From Methyloceanibacter sp. (GTDB lineage: Bacteria > Pseudomonadota > Alphaproteobacteria > Rhizobiales > Methyloligellaceae): DNA of 16,271 nt. A program made the translations under genes and the position numbers. Positions 6,065 through 15,992 of the stretch are shown piece by piece. The notes beneath the pieces were generated by a model. The model saw only the letters and a list, made by a program, of their open reading frames with translations. It did not search any database and was not told the origin of the DNA. How positions within the stretch are numbered: position 1 is the first letter of the stretch; each line of letters opens with the position of its first letter. Location: positions 1 through 16,271 of the forward strand of contig JAENXG010000026.1 in the NCBI GenBank assembly GCA_016649675.1, given 5' to 3'.

Positions 6065-7622
6065 AGACCATGGCGAGACCCGCCGCGTCGGCGGCCGCGA
6101 TCACCTCGTCGTCGCGCATGGACCCCCCGGGCTGAATTACAGCGGTGGCGCCGGCGTCGGCGATCACTTCCACGCCGTCAGCGAAGGGAAAGAAGGCATC
6201 CGACGCTGCCACCGATCCCTTGGTCAGGCTCGAACCGATTCCTTGCGCCTTCGCCGCGTCTTCCGCCTTCCACGCTGCCAACCGCGCCGCATCGACTCTG
6301 GCCATCTGCCCTGCGCCGATGCCGACGGTGGCGCCGTTCTTGGCATAGACGATGGCGTTCGACTTGACGTGCTTCGCCACGGTGAAAGCGAAGACGAGGT
6401 CGGCGAGCTCTTCGTTGCGGGGCTTCCGCTTGGTCACGACCTTGAGGTCGAGTTCGGCGACCACGCCATTGTCGCGGGCTTGCACCAGGAAGCCACCTGA
6501 GAGCGAGCGGCACGCGAGCCCCGCGGCTCTCGGGTCGGGCAGTCCGCCGGCGAGAAGGAGGCGCAGATTCTTCTTTTCGGCGACGATGGCCTTCGCCTCC
6601 TCGCTTGCGTCCGGCGCGATGATGACCTCGGTGAAGATCTTCACGATCTCCCGCGCGGCCTCTGCATCGAGGGTGCGGTTCAGCGCGACGATGCCGCCGA
6701 AAGCGCTGGTGGGATCGCAGGCAAGCGCCTTTCCATAAGCCTCGGCGAGACTCTTTCCCATCGCCACCCCGCACGGATTGGCGTGCTTGATGATGGCGAC
6801 TGCGGCGTGCGCGTCAGGATCGAACTCGGCCACGAGCTCGTAAGCCGCGTCGGTGTCGTTGAGATTGTTGTAGGAGAGTTCCTTGCCCTGCACCTGCAGC
6901 GCGGTGGCGACGCCGAAGCGCCGTTCTCCCGTGCGGTAGAAAGCCGCCCATTGATGCGGGTTCTCGCCGTAGCGCAGCGCCTCGGCGAGCTTGCCTGCGA
7001 TCACCTTGGTCTCGGGCATCCGCTCGTCAAGCTTCTCGGCGAACCAGGATGCGATCGCGGCATCGTATTCGGCGGTGCGAGCGAAGGCCCGTGCCGCGAG
7101 CGATTTCCGCAGGGCGAGCGTCGTCGCGCCGCCATTGCGCTCCATCTCGGCGAGCGCGACGGGATAATCGGCAGGCTCGACGATCACCGTGACACTTGCA
7201 TGGTTCTTGGCGCCGGCGCGGATCAAGGCCGGGCCGCCAATGTCGATCGTCTCGATGCAAGCATCGAAATCGCCGCCACCCCTGACTGTCGTCTCGAAGG
7301 GGTAGAGATTGACGGCTAGAAGGTCGATGCCGGGGATCGCGTGATCCTTCAGCGCTCGCTCATGCGCCTCATTCCCCCGCACGGCGAGCAGCCCGCCATG
7401 GATCTTGGGGTGCAGCGTCTTGACCCGCCCGTCCATCATCTCGGGGCTGCCGGTGATCTCGGCGACGTCGATCACCTCGATCCCGGCCTCCCTGAGGAGC
7501 TTGGCGGTGCCGCCGGTCGAGACGATCTCGACCCCGTGGCGCGCCAGCGCCTTGGCGAAATCGGCAAGACCGGTCTTGTCGCTGACCGAGAGCAGCGCGC
7601 GAGCAATCTTTCGCATTTCCAT
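6036..7622 (-). CDS. purH: Bifunctional AICAR transformylase / IMP cyclohydrolase
   Basis: 528 residues, the normal family length. It catalyses the last two steps of de novo purine synthesis in the cytoplasm: formylation of AICAR with 10-formyl-tetrahydrofolate, then ring closure to IMP. The N-terminal IMP cyclohydrolase (MGS-like) domain spans about 1-200, with LLSVSDKTGL, VSTGGTAKLL and DGRVKTLHPKIHGG. The C-terminal transformylase domain carries KHANPCG at 279-285, holding the Lys-His pair known to be catalytic, then DPTSAFGG and SNAIV. The protein ends GMRHFRH, a typical PurH terminus. I chose the ATG at 7622 because homology begins there (MRKIARALLSVSD); an ATG two codons later (7616) is also possible. 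No ribosome binding site is visible and the heparinase-like stop lies only four bases upstream, suggesting translational coupling. Confidence 0.97.
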   Translation of the reverse strand: MEMRKIARALLSVSDKTGLADFAKALARHGVEIVSTGGTAKLLREAGIEVIDVAEITGSPEMMDGRVKTLHPKIHGGLLAVRGNEAHERALKDHAIPGIDLLAVNLYPFETTVRGGGDFDACIETIDIGGPALIRAGAKNHASVTVIVEPADYPVALAEMERNGGATTLALRKSLAARAFARTAEYDAAIASWFAEKLDERMPETKVIAGKLAEALRYGENPHQWAAFYRTGERRFGVATALQVQGKELSYNNLNDTDAAYELVAEFDPDAHAAVAIIKHANPCGVAMGKSLAEAYGKALACDPTSAFGGIVALNRTLDAEAAREIVKIFTEVIIAPDASEEAKAIVAEKKNLRLLLAGGLPDPRAAGLACRSLSGGFLVQARDNGVVAELDLKVVTKRKPRNEELADLVFAFTVAKHVKSNAIVYAKNGATVGIGAGQMARVDAARLAAWKAEDAAKAQGIGSSLTKGSVAASDAFFPFADGVEVIADAGATAVIQPGGSMRDDEVIAAADAAGLAMVFTGMRHFRH

Positions 7623-7626
7623 GGAT

Positions 7627-9399
7627 CTAAGCGGCAGGGGGCGCGGCTTCGTTCGGATCGACGAGGTGGCCGCCCTCGCCGCCCTCCACCTTCCGTTCGA
7701 TGTTCCAGACGATCCTGATCTCGTTCGCCTCGCCCATGACGCCGCCAAGCACGACCTGGGAGGTCGGCTGCGGCCCGCGCGCATCGGCGAGAAAGACGCT
7801 CTCCTCGATCGTGGTCTCCGGCGCGTTGGAACTGATCCGCCAGGTCTCGCCGTTGCGCAGCGTCAGATCGACGCTCCGTCCATCGGCGGCCAGCTCGGCG
7901 CGTACGCTTGGATGCAGGTGGAAGCGGATGGCGTACTCCCCGGCGATCAGGCCTTCCGGGCTCTTGATCCCCTTGGGTGCGGAGAGCTTGTCCTCGCTGC
8001 TGATGAGAAGTCCGGTCGGCGCGATGAGGATCTGGCGGGAATGGCTCACGCCGAAATTGGTCAGGTACCCATCGTGGGAGCCTTTGATCCTGAGATTGTC
8101 GCCCTGGTCGCTGAGCGAGGCTTGCGCGTTCAGAGGTCCGGTGAGCGGAGAGTCGAGCGCGGGCTGGCTCCCATTGACGCCGCCCCCGGTGAATTCCGCC
8201 GAGGAGGCGTCCTCGAAGGTGAGCGTGGTGTGCGCCGCCGTCGAGCGGGCGAAGGGGCGCCATACATCATGGTCGATTGATGGCGACCCGCAATTGACGA
8301 TCATCGGGCAGTTGCCGGAGCTCATCTCGAAGGAGAGGAAGCCGGCATGGGCGTTCATGCTGAGGGAGGGCGCCGGGGCCGGGCCGATGTCGCAGAGGAA
8401 CAGCGTGGACCCGCAGTCGAGCCGCACATATCCGGAATTTGCGGTCGAGCGGACGGGCGTCCCCTCGACATCGTCATAGGCCAGCACGGTGGCAAGCGCG
8501 TCGGTGGGGGTGGGACCGCCGCCATTGAAGCGGGCGAGCGTCCCGTCGCCGGTGCGGAAGAAGCGGAGCATCGGCATGATGCGGTCGATGGCGTCGGTGA
8601 GCTCTTTGGGAGGCGCGCGGTCGCGGGCTACGAAACATTGCCTGAGCGGCAAGAGGTCGAGCAGCAACTCGACGAGCGCTTCCGGGTTGCGCGAGATATG
8701 ACCGCCATCGGGTAGGATCTGCCGGTCGAGCTCCTTGCAGAAGGGCCGCACATAGCGGTCGACCACCGCCTGCTGCTCGGCGATGCAAAGCCCGGCATAG
8801 ATGAGCGCCATGAGGGAGACGAGGCGGGGAACGCCGTCGGGCGAGTCGCGATAGCTTGCCGAGAGATAGCGGAGCTGCGCCGTCAGCGCCCTGAGGAACT
8901 CCGCGTAGGCCTGTGGCTCGCCGGTGTCGAGCACGAGGACGGAGTTCGAGAGCCAGGAGATCACCCTGCGGCCAATGATCTCCGGCTGCCAGGCAAGGCC
9001 GCTCTTGGAGCGCCGCAGTCTAACGAAATCGTGGACGAGAGCCTTGGCCTGCTCGCGCGAAAGCTCGTTGCCGGCAGCGCGAAGATGCCGCAGCCAGCCG
9101 AAGCCGTAAAGCTCCCGCGCCCAGCCTTCCGACGGCGGATCGATCTCGAAGGGCGATTCCGTCTCGACCTCCGCGAGCCTGCCGGCGAGGCCAAAATGGC
9201 CGTTATAGAGTTCGGTGGCAAAGCTTGGGTCGGCGGTCCTGAGCTCCTGCGGGGCGAGCAGCAGCTGCTCGGCCTTGGTGCCCGGATAGCTGATGCTGGC
9301 CATGCTAGCGAGCACGAAGCGGCGAAGCGGGCCCGGGCCGCTTGGGCGCACTGCCTGACCGCGTGCGCCGCGCTCGAAGGGCTGAAAATCAGCCGCCAT
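7627..9399 (-). CDS. Heparinase II/III-like family protein
   Basis: 590 residues. The family contains polysaccharide lyases with an alpha/alpha toroid followed by a beta-sandwich domain (Pfam PF07940). Helical segments run from about 50 to 310 and include LPDGGHISRNPE at 229-240. The second domain begins near 320 and carries AHAGFLSFEM at 350-359, matching the conserved His-containing strand of the family, then MIVNCGSPS and STAAHTTLTFED. No signal peptide is apparent at the N-terminus, so the protein may act in the cytoplasm or leave by another route. The substrate is unknown. It sits between rsmB and purH, an arrangement I recall from other Rhizobiales. GGAG lies ten bases before the ATG at 9399; a later in-frame ATG at 9302 (MASISYPGT) is less likely but possible. 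The leader has a small hairpin at 9427-9443. Confidence 0.85.
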   Translation of the reverse strand: MAADFQPFERGARGQAVRPSGPGPLRRFVLASMASISYPGTKAEQLLLAPQELRTADPSFATELYNGHFGLAGRLAEVETESPFEIDPPSEGWARELYGFGWLRHLRAAGNELSREQAKALVHDFVRLRRSKSGLAWQPEIIGRRVISWLSNSVLVLDTGEPQAYAEFLRALTAQLRYLSASYRDSPDGVPRLVSLMALIYAGLCIAEQQAVVDRYVRPFCKELDRQILPDGGHISRNPEALVELLLDLLPLRQCFVARDRAPPKELTDAIDRIMPMLRFFRTGDGTLARFNGGGPTPTDALATVLAYDDVEGTPVRSTANSGYVRLDCGSTLFLCDIGPAPAPSLSMNAHAGFLSFEMSSGNCPMIVNCGSPSIDHDVWRPFARSTAAHTTLTFEDASSAEFTGGGVNGSQPALDSPLTGPLNAQASLSDQGDNLRIKGSHDGYLTNFGVSHSRQILIAPTGLLISSEDKLSAPKGIKSPEGLIAGEYAIRFHLHPSVRAELAADGRSVDLTLRNGETWRISSNAPETTIEESVFLADARGPQPTSQVVLGGVMGEANEIRIVWNIERKVEGGEGGHLVDPNEAAPPAA

Positions 9400-9426
9400 G
9401 CTTCGTTGTCTCCAAGCTGCAGCCCG

Positions 9427-9443
9427 GCGCCTCTAACAGGCGC
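9427..9443. repeat. 6-bp hairpin between rsmB and the heparinase-like gene
   Basis: GCGCCT, loop CTAAC, AGGCGC, about 28 bases ahead of the heparinase-like start. No T tract follows on the minus strand, so it is not a standard terminator. It could moderate read-through or mRNA stability in this 118-base spacer. Confidence 0.35.
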
Positions 9444-9517
9444 AAGGCCTCCCGTGCATCCCGAGGCCCGCATTGTCGGGCGGCAGAGGTTTCCGATCAA
9501 GTGCGATGCGCTGTCGC

Positions 9518-10885
9518 TTAACCGGCGCGCACGAGCCGGGCAGCGAAAAAGCCGTCCATGCCGCTCCATTCCGGCCCGTCGAGCGCAAGCTCATAGGGGA
9601 AGGTCCGGAGGCAGCCCGCCGAGGGCTCGATCCATTCCGCCTGTCCATATAGCTCATCGGGGGCTATGGCGTCGAGGCGAAGCGCCTCATTGCGCACGAG
9701 AAGGGCGGCGATCTGCGCCTCGCCTTCCTCCGGCTCGAGCGAGCAGGTCGAATAGATGAGCCTGCCGCCGGGCTTGAGCAGGCTTACGGCATTGTCGAGG
9801 AGCCGAGCCTGGAGCACCGCCAGCGTCTCGATATCCTTGGGCGATTTCAAATAGGGAATGTCCGGATGACGGCGGATGGTGCCGGTGGAGGAGCAGGGCG
9901 CATCGAGCAGCACCGCATCGAAACGCTCCTCCGGCTGCCAGGTGGCCGCGTCGGCCATGACGCGCTCAGCCTTGAGGCCGAGCCGGTTAAGGTTATTGGC
10001 GAGGAGCCCAAGCCGCGTCTTTGACGTATCGACGGCAACGACAGAGGCGCCGCCAAGAGCAAGCTGCGCCGTCTTGCCGCCAGGGGCCGCGCAAAGATCG
10101 GCCACGCGCTTGCCTGCCACATCGCCGAAGAGCCGCGCTGGCAACGATGCACCGACGTCCTGCACCCACCAGGCGCCTTCGTCAAAGCCGGGCAGAGCCT
10201 CGATGCGTCCTTTGGGCAAGAGGCGGACGCTCCCCGTTGGAAGCACGCGGCCCGACACCCGCTCCGCCCACAGCTCGGGATCGCTCTTGACGGTGAGGTC
10301 GAGAGGCGGCTCGACGAGATGGGAGGCGGCGATGGCATGCGCGCGCGCCTCGCCCCAATAGGACGCCCATCGCGACCAGAGCCAGTCGGGCGTGTTCACG
10401 CGCGCCGCATCGAGGCTGGCCGCAATCGCCTCGCCTCCGCTGGCGACCCGGCGGAGCACGGCGTTGACGAGCTTTTTGTAGCGCGCAGCCTTGGGGTCGT
10501 ACTGGGCAAGCGTCACGGCGAGGTCTATGGCCGCATGCGGCGGCGTCTTGAGGAAGATGAGCTGTGCCGCGGCCGACAGCAGGATCGGATAGAGCGTTCC
10601 CGACTTCTCAGGCATGCCACGCTCGAGAAAGCTGCCGAGCACGTGGTCGAGCTGCCCCTTCCGCCTGAGGCTCGCCGCCACGATGGCGCGGGTCAGCGCG
10701 CGGTCGCGCTGGGGCAAGTCGCCCATCGAGCCCTTGTCGAGCGAGCGGCCCAAGATGTCGTCGAGCGCCTGCTTCTTCTGCAGGACGGCGGCGAGCAGCT
10801 CGACGGCCGCGCGCCGTGCCGGCAGCCCGACCTGGGCGTCGCGCGCGTGGGCTCGTGCCCGCGTCTCGTCGTCAGAGGCGATCAT
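9518..10885 (-). CDS. rsmB: 16S rRNA m5C967 methyltransferase (RsmB/Fmu/Sun family)
   Basis: 455 residues. It transfers a methyl group from S-adenosylmethionine to cytosine 967 (E. coli numbering) of 16S rRNA. A NusB-like helical RNA-binding domain spans about 20-160. The catalytic Rossmann fold follows, with the SAM-binding motif DLCAAPGGKT (263-272), the motif IV DAPCSSTG (Cys331) and the motif VI STCSLEPEEGE (Cys381). Two such cysteines are the hallmark of RNA m5C methyltransferases. The end GMDGFFAARL is also typical. I used the ATG at 10885, where the NusB-like part begins shortly after. A longer reading from 11014 would run through the htpX 3' end with a low-complexity basic extension and is unlikely. 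The start lies 28 bases after the htpX stop, so the two are probably cotranscribed. Specificity for C967 is assigned by domain layout. Confidence 0.94.
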   Translation of the reverse strand: MIASDDETRARAHARDAQVGLPARRAAVELLAAVLQKKQALDDILGRSLDKGSMGDLPQRDRALTRAIVAASLRRKGQLDHVLGSFLERGMPEKSGTLYPILLSAAAQLIFLKTPPHAAIDLAVTLAQYDPKAARYKKLVNAVLRRVASGGEAIAASLDAARVNTPDWLWSRWASYWGEARAHAIAASHLVEPPLDLTVKSDPELWAERVSGRVLPTGSVRLLPKGRIEALPGFDEGAWWVQDVGASLPARLFGDVAGKRVADLCAAPGGKTAQLALGGASVVAVDTSKTRLGLLANNLNRLGLKAERVMADAATWQPEERFDAVLLDAPCSSTGTIRRHPDIPYLKSPKDIETLAVLQARLLDNAVSLLKPGGRLIYSTCSLEPEEGEAQIAALLVRNEALRLDAIAPDELYGQAEWIEPSAGCLRTFPYELALDGPEWSGMDGFFAARLVRAG

Positions 10886-10913
10886 GGGAGGGGGCTCGCG
10901 AAATGGGTTGGGA

Positions 10914-11861
10914 TCAGCCCCATGGCCCGCGCCCCGCGCTGCTGCGCGAGGGCGACCACGGCCCTGAGCCGCTTGCACTGACGCTTGCGGCCGTGCTTGC
11001 CGCAGCACCGGCATCGCCCATGTCTCGTGCCATCTCGTTCAGCCTGGCGACGCGGTTCTCGACGTTCGGATGGGTCGAGAAGAGATTGTCCATGCGTGCG
11101 CCCGACAGCGGGTTGACGATGAAGAGATGCGCGGAAGCCGGATTGCGCTCGGCCGGCAGGTTGGGGACATGCTCGGCGACGCTTGCGATCTTCTTCAACG
11201 CCGAGGCGAGCGCCAAGGGACGCTTGCTGATCTCGGCGCCGGCGCGGTCGGCCTCATATTCGCGCGTGCGGCTGATCGCCATCTGCACGAGCCCGGCAGC
11301 GAGCGGCCCGAGAATGACCAGCAGAAGCGTGCCGATCATGCCGACATTGCCGTTGTTGTTGCTACGTCCGCCGAAAAAGTAGCCGAAATTGGCGAGCATG
11401 GAGACGGCGCCGGCGATCGTGGCGGTCAGCGTCATGAGCAGGGTGTCCCGGTTCTTGATATGGCCGATCTCGTGCGCCAGCACGCCGGCAAGTTCCTCGT
11501 TGTTCACCGTCTGCATCAGACCGGTGGTTACCGCGACCGCGGCGTGCTCGGGGTTGCGGCCCGTGGCGAAGGCATTGGGCTGCGGATTCTCCATGACGTA
11601 GACGCGCGGCATCGGCACGCTTGCGGCGGCGGCGATCTGCCGCACGAGCGGATAGAGCTCTGGCGCCGAGCGCTCGTCGACCTCGCGCGCTCCGTACATG
11701 GAGAGCACCATCTTGTCGGAGTTCCAATAGGCGAAGAGGTTCATCGCCCCGGCAATAAAGAAGGCGGCGATCATGCCCATTTGGCCGCCGATCAGGAACC
11801 CGATCCCCATGAACAGAGCGGTCAGCGCTGCCAGCAGGATGGCGGTGCGGAAATTGCTCAT
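10914..11861 (-). CDS. htpX: Membrane zinc metalloprotease HtpX (M48B)
   Basis: 315 residues. An inner-membrane protease of the heat-shock response that degrades misfolded membrane proteins alongside FtsH. Two hydrophobic segments at about 7-24 and 28-45 open the protein; two more lie near 140-160 and 173-195. The zinc motif HEIGH is at 130-134, and EYEAD at 201-205 supplies the distal glutamate ligand. A cytoplasmic part follows with FSTHPNVENRVARL, the usual C-terminal M48B motif. The tail is Ala/Ser-rich and ends GRGPWG, an ending I associate with Rhizobiales HtpX. The ATG at 11861 has AGGAGG four bases upstream and agrees with the family start MSNFRTA. A sigma-32-like promoter is visible about 50-80 bases upstream. 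It leads the run into rsmB. Confidence 0.96.
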   Translation of the reverse strand: MSNFRTAILLAALTALFMGIGFLIGGQMGMIAAFFIAGAMNLFAYWNSDKMVLSMYGAREVDERSAPELYPLVRQIAAAASVPMPRVYVMENPQPNAFATGRNPEHAAVAVTTGLMQTVNNEELAGVLAHEIGHIKNRDTLLMTLTATIAGAVSMLANFGYFFGGRSNNNGNVGMIGTLLLVILGPLAAGLVQMAISRTREYEADRAGAEISKRPLALASALKKIASVAEHVPNLPAERNPASAHLFIVNPLSGARMDNLFSTHPNVENRVARLNEMARDMGDAGAAASTAASVSASGSGPWSPSRSSAGRGPWG

Positions 11862-11865
11862 TGAA

Positions 11866-11872
11866 CCTCCTC
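11866..11872 (-). promoter_or_regulatory. Strong ribosome binding site of htpX
   Basis: GAGGAGG on the minus strand, four bases before the ATG at 11861. It excludes the longer in-frame reading that begins at 11960. Confidence 0.85.
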
Positions 11873-11908
11873 GAAGCTGCGCGGGGCTGAGCGAGCCCCC
11901 GCCGCCGC

Positions 11909-11943
11909 TAAATATGGAGGTCCGGCCGCAAGCCACAAGGAGG
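11909..11943 (-). promoter_or_regulatory. Sigma-32 (heat-shock) type promoter of htpX
   Basis: On the minus strand, the -35 region reads CTCCTTGTG with the CTTG core at 11939-11936. After 14 bases (11933-11920) the -10 region reads CTCCATATTTA (11919-11909). The E. coli sigma-32 consensus is CTTGAA, 13-15 bases, CCCCATNT; the -10 here matches seven of eight. Transcription would start near 11902, giving a leader of about 40 bases to htpX. htpX is a known member of the sigma-32 regulon, which supports the reading. The assignment is by eye. Confidence 0.55.
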
Positions 11944-12009
11944 AGGTGCTGCCCGCTCAAATCGGGCTTTTGCGGGCTTCTCGCCGCAAACTGGTTTCCG
12001 CCGCGCTTA

Positions 12010-12028
12010 CCTTAACGGTTCGTCAAGG
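12010..12028. promoter_or_regulatory. Imperfect inverted repeat upstream of the globin gene (possible operator)
   Basis: CCTTAACG, spacer GTT, CGTCAAGG; the arms match at seven of eight positions. It lies about 52 bases upstream of the globin ATG and on the far side from the htpX promoter. The TTAAC/GTCAA half-sites faintly resemble those of CRP/FNR-family regulators, but the spacing is one base too long for the classical FNR box. Function is unproven. Confidence 0.3.
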
Positions 12029-12079
12029 GCTCCCCCGTCATGCTCGCTTCCAGTGTCTCGCCGCGGGAGTAGTCTTGCC

Positions 12080-12559
12080 ATGTCGGTCGCCGCCCAAGTC
12101 CCTGTCGCCAAAACCTCAAATCGCCTTGCCCTGCCGCGCGCCGCGGTGTCTGCCGAAATGCAGCTCACGGCCAAGCAGAGGCGTCTCATTCGCGAGAGCT
12201 TCCTGAAGATCGAGCCCGCTCTCAACCTGGTTGGCACGCTCTTCTATCTCAAGCTGTCCCAGTTCGATCCGACCTTGCGCGCGCGGTTCGAGGGCCCGGC
12301 CGACACGCAAGGCCGCAAATTCGCCGCCGCGATGAAGCTCACCATGATCTCGCTCAACCACGAGGACGGATTGGCCCCCACGCTCAAGCTGCTTGGCGTC
12401 CGTCATCGCCAGCTTGGGATCAAGGCACGCCATTACCGCACCATGGCGCGGGTCCTGATCTGGACGCTCGAGCAGTCGCTCGAGAAGAGCTTCACGCGCG
12501 AGAGCAAGCACGCCTGGACGGCGCTGCTCGGCCAGCTCACGCGCATCATGGCGGCCTGA
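12080..12559 (+). CDS. Single-domain globin
   Basis: 159 residues with a globin fold and no reductase domain. The protein family binds heme and may carry oxygen, sense gas or turn over nitric oxide. After an N-terminal extension of about 27 residues, the A helix begins near LTAKQRRLIRESF. FYLKLSQFDP provides the likely B10 tyrosine (Tyr56). Gln77, in TQGRKFAAAM, sits about where the distal E7 residue falls. The proximal heme-binding His is His109 in GVRHRQLGI. WTLEQSL and WTALLGQLTRIM are the G and H helix ends common in bacterial single-domain globins. I chose the ATG at 12080, with GGGAG ten bases upstream; an in-frame GTG at 12053 would add nine residues. The gene reads away from htpX and converges on the next gene with only five bases between stops. 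Heme binding is inferred from family. Confidence 0.85.
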   Translation: MSVAAQVPVAKTSNRLALPRAAVSAEMQLTAKQRRLIRESFLKIEPALNLVGTLFYLKLSQFDPTLRARFEGPADTQGRKFAAAMKLTMISLNHEDGLAPTLKLLGVRHRQLGIKARHYRTMARVLIWTLEQSLEKSFTRESKHAWTALLGQLTRIMAA

Positions 12560-12564
12560 AGCGT

Positions 12565-12942
12565 CTATTCCGCAGGCTTGGCCGGGGCGCCGGTGTCGGT
12601 GTGGACGACCTTCACCTCGACGGCGCCCTTTTCGTTGACCGAGATATCGATGTCCTGCCCCGGCTCCAGGACCTGCGTCTTGCCGTCGATGGTGAGCTGA
12701 TCGGCATTGATCGTGATCTCATGGCCGTCCACGAGGATGTTCATGCCGTCGGCCATCGATTCCTGCGTCATCTCCTTGTAGTGACCGCCAATCGTGACGG
12801 TGCGGGTTCCCACCGTCAGCGAGATGGTCTGGTTTACCGGGCCGCTTGACCCGCCGCCCCAATGGCTCACCATTAGGACGATGGCGATCACGAGCACGAG
12901 GACGATGCCTCCACCGATCAGAATTCCTTTGAGCCAACTCAT
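12565..12942 (-). CDS. Small membrane-anchored protein of unknown function
   Basis: 125 residues that I do not recognise. Residues 7-26 form one strong membrane helix (GILIGGGIVLVLVIAIVLMV) with Lys5 just before it. A Gly/Ser hinge follows, then about 85 residues of alternating hydrophobic and polar positions that suggest beta strands: ISLTVGTRTVTIGG, NILVDGHEITINADQLTIDG, DIDISVNEKGAVEVKVV. This looks like a small beta domain held outside the inner membrane, but the topology is inferred. The AT-richer leader has AGGGA about seven bases before the ATG. It lies 62 bases after the acs stop on the same strand, with no terminator visible, so it may be cotranscribed with acs. Confidence 0.75.
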   Translation of the reverse strand: MSWLKGILIGGGIVLVLVIAIVLMVSHWGGGSSGPVNQTISLTVGTRTVTIGGHYKEMTQESMADGMNILVDGHEITINADQLTIDGKTQVLEPGQDIDISVNEKGAVEVKVVHTDTGAPAKPAE

Positions 12943-13004
12943 GGTATTTCCCTTTTCTCCCCGTGCGCCCTTCCGTTGCGTTTCGGTGCGGGCTGATGTC
13001 TCGA

Positions 13005-14972
<1,968 letters not shown>

Positions 14973-15063
14973 TGGTCCGCTCCTCCCTACGCGAACGCAC
15001 CACCTTAATGACCGGCGGCCCTTTGCAGACGAGGGCTCTTGCGCCGAGTGGTCCTACTCTAGA

Positions 15064-15480
15064 CTAGACTCCGAATGCGCCGATGACTGCCCCCTGGATC
15101 AACAACACGCCGAGCCAATACCCGCCGTCGATCAGCGTCAGCATCGGCTTCGCTCCGCCGAAGGCATGGTTGACCCCCATGGTGGTGATGACGAAACCGA
15201 GCCAGACAAAAGCGCCGCTGATCACGCCGCCTCTGACGGTGACATCGCCCAAATGGCCCATGAGCCCGGCCAGCATCCAGGCCATGATCAAGAGGGCGAC
15301 GATGGAGATGACGAACGGCACGACTTTCGCGGGCCCCGCGTTCTGCTTCAACTCGGCCGGCGTCTTGCCTATGGCGTGCAGCCAAGGCTTCGAGAGAACG
15401 GTGTACCACACCGCGCCGAGGCCGAAACCGGCCAAAGCGGCGATGATGACGGCCATATAGTTCACGCCTGAGAAAGTCAT
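15064..15480 (-). CDS. DUF1761 family membrane protein
   Basis: 138 residues with about four hydrophobic segments: near 8-26, 52-72, 84-103 and 118-137. The start MTFSGVNYMAVIIAALAGF and the following GAVWYTVLSKPWLHAIGK match the DUF1761 family (Pfam PF08570), small integral membrane proteins with a conserved Trp-Tyr near the first helix. Their function is unknown. I chose the ATG at 15480, with GGGGGA four bases upstream, over the longer reading from 15591, which would overlap the EVE-domain gene. It lies 59 bases after the EVE-domain stop on the same strand. Confidence 0.82.
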   Translation of the reverse strand: MTFSGVNYMAVIIAALAGFGLGAVWYTVLSKPWLHAIGKTPAELKQNAGPAKVVPFVISIVALLIMAWMLAGLMGHLGDVTVRGGVISGAFVWLGFVITTMGVNHAFGGAKPMLTLIDGGYWLGVLLIQGAVIGAFGV

Positions 15481-15539
15481 GATGTCCCCCGTTTGTGCAA
15501 TCGCGCCCCACTTTACCTCAAGGACGCGAGCTTGCGGCA

Positions 15540-15971
15540 CTAGACTGAAGGGGGGTCGCTGATGCCGCCCATCGCGCAGACCGCCCGCCACTCGGCTTCC
15601 GTCACCGGCTGCACCGACAGCCGCGAATTCCTGACCAGCACCATGTCCTCAAGCTTAGGTTTGGTCTTGATCTCGGCGAGCGTGACGGGCTGCGGCAAAT
15701 CCGCGACTGCGGCCACGTCGACGCATTCCCACTGTCCTGAGCCGTCAGTCGAGTCCGGGTGTGCCTCTTTCACCACCGTGACGATGCCGACGACGCTCTT
15801 GTCCCCGCCGGAAAGATAGAAGAAGCCGAGATCGCCTTCTTTCATCGCGCGCATGTTGTTGCGCGCCTGGTAGTTGCGCACGCCCGTCCACTCCGCGCCT
15901 TTGCGGCCTTCTTTTTTCTGCTGGTCCCAGGACCAGGCGTCGACCTCTGATTTGAGCAGCCAATAGGCCAT
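15540..15971 (-). CDS. EVE domain-containing protein
   Basis: 143 residues, a single EVE domain (Pfam PF01878), a PUA-like fold related to YTH and ASCH domains that bind modified bases in RNA or DNA. The signature start YWLLKSEVDAWSWDQ is clear. WTGVRNYQARNNMRAMKEGDLGFFYLSG follows and matches the family core that lines the nucleotide pocket. It ends near residue 134 with VTEAEWRAV. The ligand is not known for this copy. No ribosome binding site is obvious; the gene begins 21 bases after the YciI-family stop, so coupling is likely. In many alphaproteobacteria EVE and YciI genes are neighbours, close to gpsA. Confidence 0.92.
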   Translation of the reverse strand: MAYWLLKSEVDAWSWDQQKKEGRKGAEWTGVRNYQARNNMRAMKEGDLGFFYLSGGDKSVVGIVTVVKEAHPDSTDGSGQWECVDVAAVADLPQPVTLAEIKTKPKLEDMVLVRNSRLSVQPVTEAEWRAVCAMGGISDPPSV

Positions 15972-15992
15972 GGCGGAGAGCGGCGAAGAGGC

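Noticed and set aside
10886..11014. 43-residue N-terminal extension of RsmB from an upstream ATG
   Set aside because: It would overlap the 3' end of htpX and is a basic low-complexity stretch; the NusB-like domain starts after the ATG at 10885.
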